From NCBI GenBank assembly GCA_016791115.1, contig JAEUNL010000053.1:62001-126000 (forward strand): 64,000 nt of DNA, read 5' to 3'. Source of the DNA: Rhodocyclaceae bacterium (GTDB lineage: Bacteria; Pseudomonadota; Gammaproteobacteria; Burkholderiales; Rhodocyclaceae). Below are positions 63,018-64,000 of this stretch, one piece after another. The position numbers and the translations under genes were made by a program. The notes under the pieces are model-generated. The model was given only the letters and a program-made list of their open reading frames with translations, was not told the DNA's origin and ran no database searches. How positions within the stretch are numbered: the first letter of the stretch is position 1; every line of letters starts with the position of its first letter.

Positions 63018-63155
63018 TCAGTGGGCGTTGCGCTCGTCCTCGTCCATCTTCTTCGCGGCGTAGCGTCCCAGATAGACGCCCATCACAATGACGAAAACGA
63101 TGGTGAACAGGCTCAGCAGTCCGATATCGGATTTGAATAACAGGTCCAAGGCCAT
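63018..63155 (-). CDS. DUF3149 small membrane protein
   Basis: A 45-residue single-pass protein starting MALDLLFKSDIGLLSLFTIV and ending with a charged tail KKMDEDERNAH. It matches DUF3149, a tiny family found next to cbb3 oxidase genes. It lies ten bases after fixH and six before the next gene, and is below usual length cut-offs. Confidence 0.8.
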   Translation of the reverse strand: MALDLLFKSDIGLLSLFTIVFVIVMGVYLGRYAAKKMDEDERNAH

Positions 63156-63165
63156 GGTAGTCCCC

Positions 63166-63684
63166 CTAGTCGACTGGTTTGAAAGGTGCTGCGGAAAGCA
63201 CGATCTCTCTGTCTTGGGGAAACACCGCGGCCGCGTCCAGCCGCCAGGTGCCGGCATCGTCTTCCAGCGTGACGATCCAGCGCCCCGGCGAGGGCGGCTC
63301 TGTCCGGCCCCGCCATTCGGAGCCTTCTTGTTCGAGTACGACGGTACGGTCCAGCCCGCCCCGCGTCGGATGCGCAAGTACGAGCTTCAAGCGTTTCGGC
63401 AACTGTGCAACGTCACGCGCGCTGAGCGCCACCGAGACGCCATCCTGATGGATGCGCAGCATCGCCCGTAAATCCATCGCCTGCGCGCGCTCGCCGCGCG
63501 CCAGTTGCTTGTTGATGCCAAGACCCTGCTTGTAATAATCGTCCGCGACCAAGCCGTCGTTGGAATCTATTGCGATCCACAGTGTCACCATCCCGGCAAT
63601 CACCGTGGCCCCGAGCATGCCGATGAAGATCCAGGGCCACGGGTGGCTGTACCAGGCGGTGGCAGGTTGTGCGGGCGTCTTCAT
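63166..63684 (-). CDS. FixH family protein
   Basis: A 172-residue protein with one N-terminal transmembrane helix (WPWIFIGMLGATVIAGMVTLW) followed by IDSNDGLVADDYYKQGLGIN, the FixH/CcoH signature. A periplasmic Ig-like domain makes up the rest. FixH is needed for cbb3 cytochrome oxidase assembly. The ATG overlaps the ccoG stop by four bases (ATGA). Confidence 0.92.
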   Translation of the reverse strand: MKTPAQPATAWYSHPWPWIFIGMLGATVIAGMVTLWIAIDSNDGLVADDYYKQGLGINKQLARGERAQAMDLRAMLRIHQDGVSVALSARDVAQLPKRLKLVLAHPTRGGLDRTVVLEQEGSEWRGRTEPPSPGRWIVTLEDDAGTWRLDAAAVFPQDREIVLSAAPFKPVD

Positions 63685-64000
63685 GGCAGCAGGAAAGTCG
63701 TCTTCTCTCGGACAAAGACTTCCTCGTGATTGATCGCCTTGATCTCGAAGAAGATCGGATTCGAGCCGGTCTTGCCTGCATCGCCAGGTGCGAGTACGCG
63801 AACGACCACACCCTTGGTGGTGGCCGCCGGCACCTCAACCACCGCGTCGGAGCCGAGCTCGATGCCGCTCAACCCGCTGACGCCCAAGGCGAAACGTCGA
63901 GTCTCTTCTGCCGTGTTCATGACCTGCAGCCGGAACACGTTCTCGATCTTGCCATCCTCGACCTCGCGTGCCAGCGACGCCCGGTCGCGTATCACGTCCA
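63681..64000 (-). CDS. ccoG: CcoG/FixG cytochrome oxidase accessory protein, C-terminal fragment
   Basis: The last 105 or so codons of CcoG, the membrane iron-sulfur protein that reduces copper for cbb3 oxidase assembly. VIRDRASLAREVEDGKIENV marks the junction to the C-terminal Ig-like domain (FRLQVMNTAEETRRF). The N-terminal helices and ferredoxin motifs lie beyond base 64000. The stop is coupled to the fixH start. Confidence 0.92.
   Translation of the reverse strand, partial: DVIRDRASLAREVEDGKIENVFRLQVMNTAEETRRFALGVSGLSGIELGSDAVVEVPAATTKGVVVRVLAPGDAGKTGSNPIFFEIKAINHEEVFVREKTTFLLP

Overview
The window is about 64 kb of GC-rich chromosomal DNA from a betaproteobacterium. The gene order leuC - entericidin-like gene - leuD - leuB - asd - fimV - truA - trpF - trpB - trpA - accD - folC - SPOR protein - cvpA - purF is the long minus-strand block typical of Betaproteobacteria. 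The PHA synthase, cbb3-oxidase maturation genes and FNR-type boxes suggest a facultatively anaerobic or denitrifying, storage-polymer-making member (Rhodocyclales-like), but I cannot name a genus. I see no rRNA, tRNA, insertion sequence, prophage or CRISPR array.

Layout. 1-15250: minus-strand biosynthetic block (purine, folate, fatty acid, tryptophan, leucine and aspartate-family genes, plus fimV and truA). 15521-23131: M48 lipoprotein, MFS transporter, TIGR03790-family secreted protein, DUF465 protein, chorismate synthase, small Cys-rich protein, unknown membrane protein, acyl-CoA ligase. 23331-29665: AddAB-like helicase/nuclease pair and ferredoxin. 30040-33022: trxA, rho, patatin-like hydrolase. 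33195-40228: transglutaminase + DUF2126 protein, ATP-grasp/alpha-E fusion and a second transglutaminase, followed by a BLUF photoreceptor and rpmE. 41284-47620: GT-C glycosyltransferase, pgi, a stand-alone 24-residue pqqA, orn, Ste24-like protease, rsgA. 47832-48603: a GlcG/HbpS heme-binding gene broken by one extra base. 48670-51857: proteasome-type NTN hydrolase, stand-alone alpha-E protein and stand-alone ATP-grasp protein. 52088-58321: thiolase, CobD/CbiB-like protein, Nudix, retropepsin-like protease, DUF2189, yajQ, a 52-residue membrane peptide gene, ppnP, DUF2788. 58406-62122: phaC, a beta-CASP metallo-hydrolase translationally coupled to it, and a divergent uspA with an FNR-like promoter. 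62285-64000: ychJ, then the end of a ccoG-fixH cluster for cbb3 oxidase assembly.

The most interesting feature is a two-locus set matching the parts list of a predicted bacterial peptide-ligation/tagging system: circularly permuted ATP-grasp, circularly permuted glutamine-synthetase-like ligase (DUF2126), alpha-E helical domain, transglutaminase-like proteins and an NTN-hydrolase. Locus A (33195-40228) has the ligases and transglutaminases but no NTN peptidase. Locus B (48670-51857), about 8.4 kb downstream and on the other strand, has the NTN peptidase with unfused ATP-grasp and alpha-E paralogues but no GS-like ligase. The families and their linkage were predicted by comparative genomics (Iyer, Abhiman, Burroughs and Aravind, 2009). 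I know of no demonstrated substrate. The A+B complementarity is my inference.

Other items for follow-up: the orphan pqqA, the heme-binding gene frameshift, a perfect FNR half-site pair upstream of the DUF465 gene, and a 9/10 FNR site placed near -42 of the uspA promoter.
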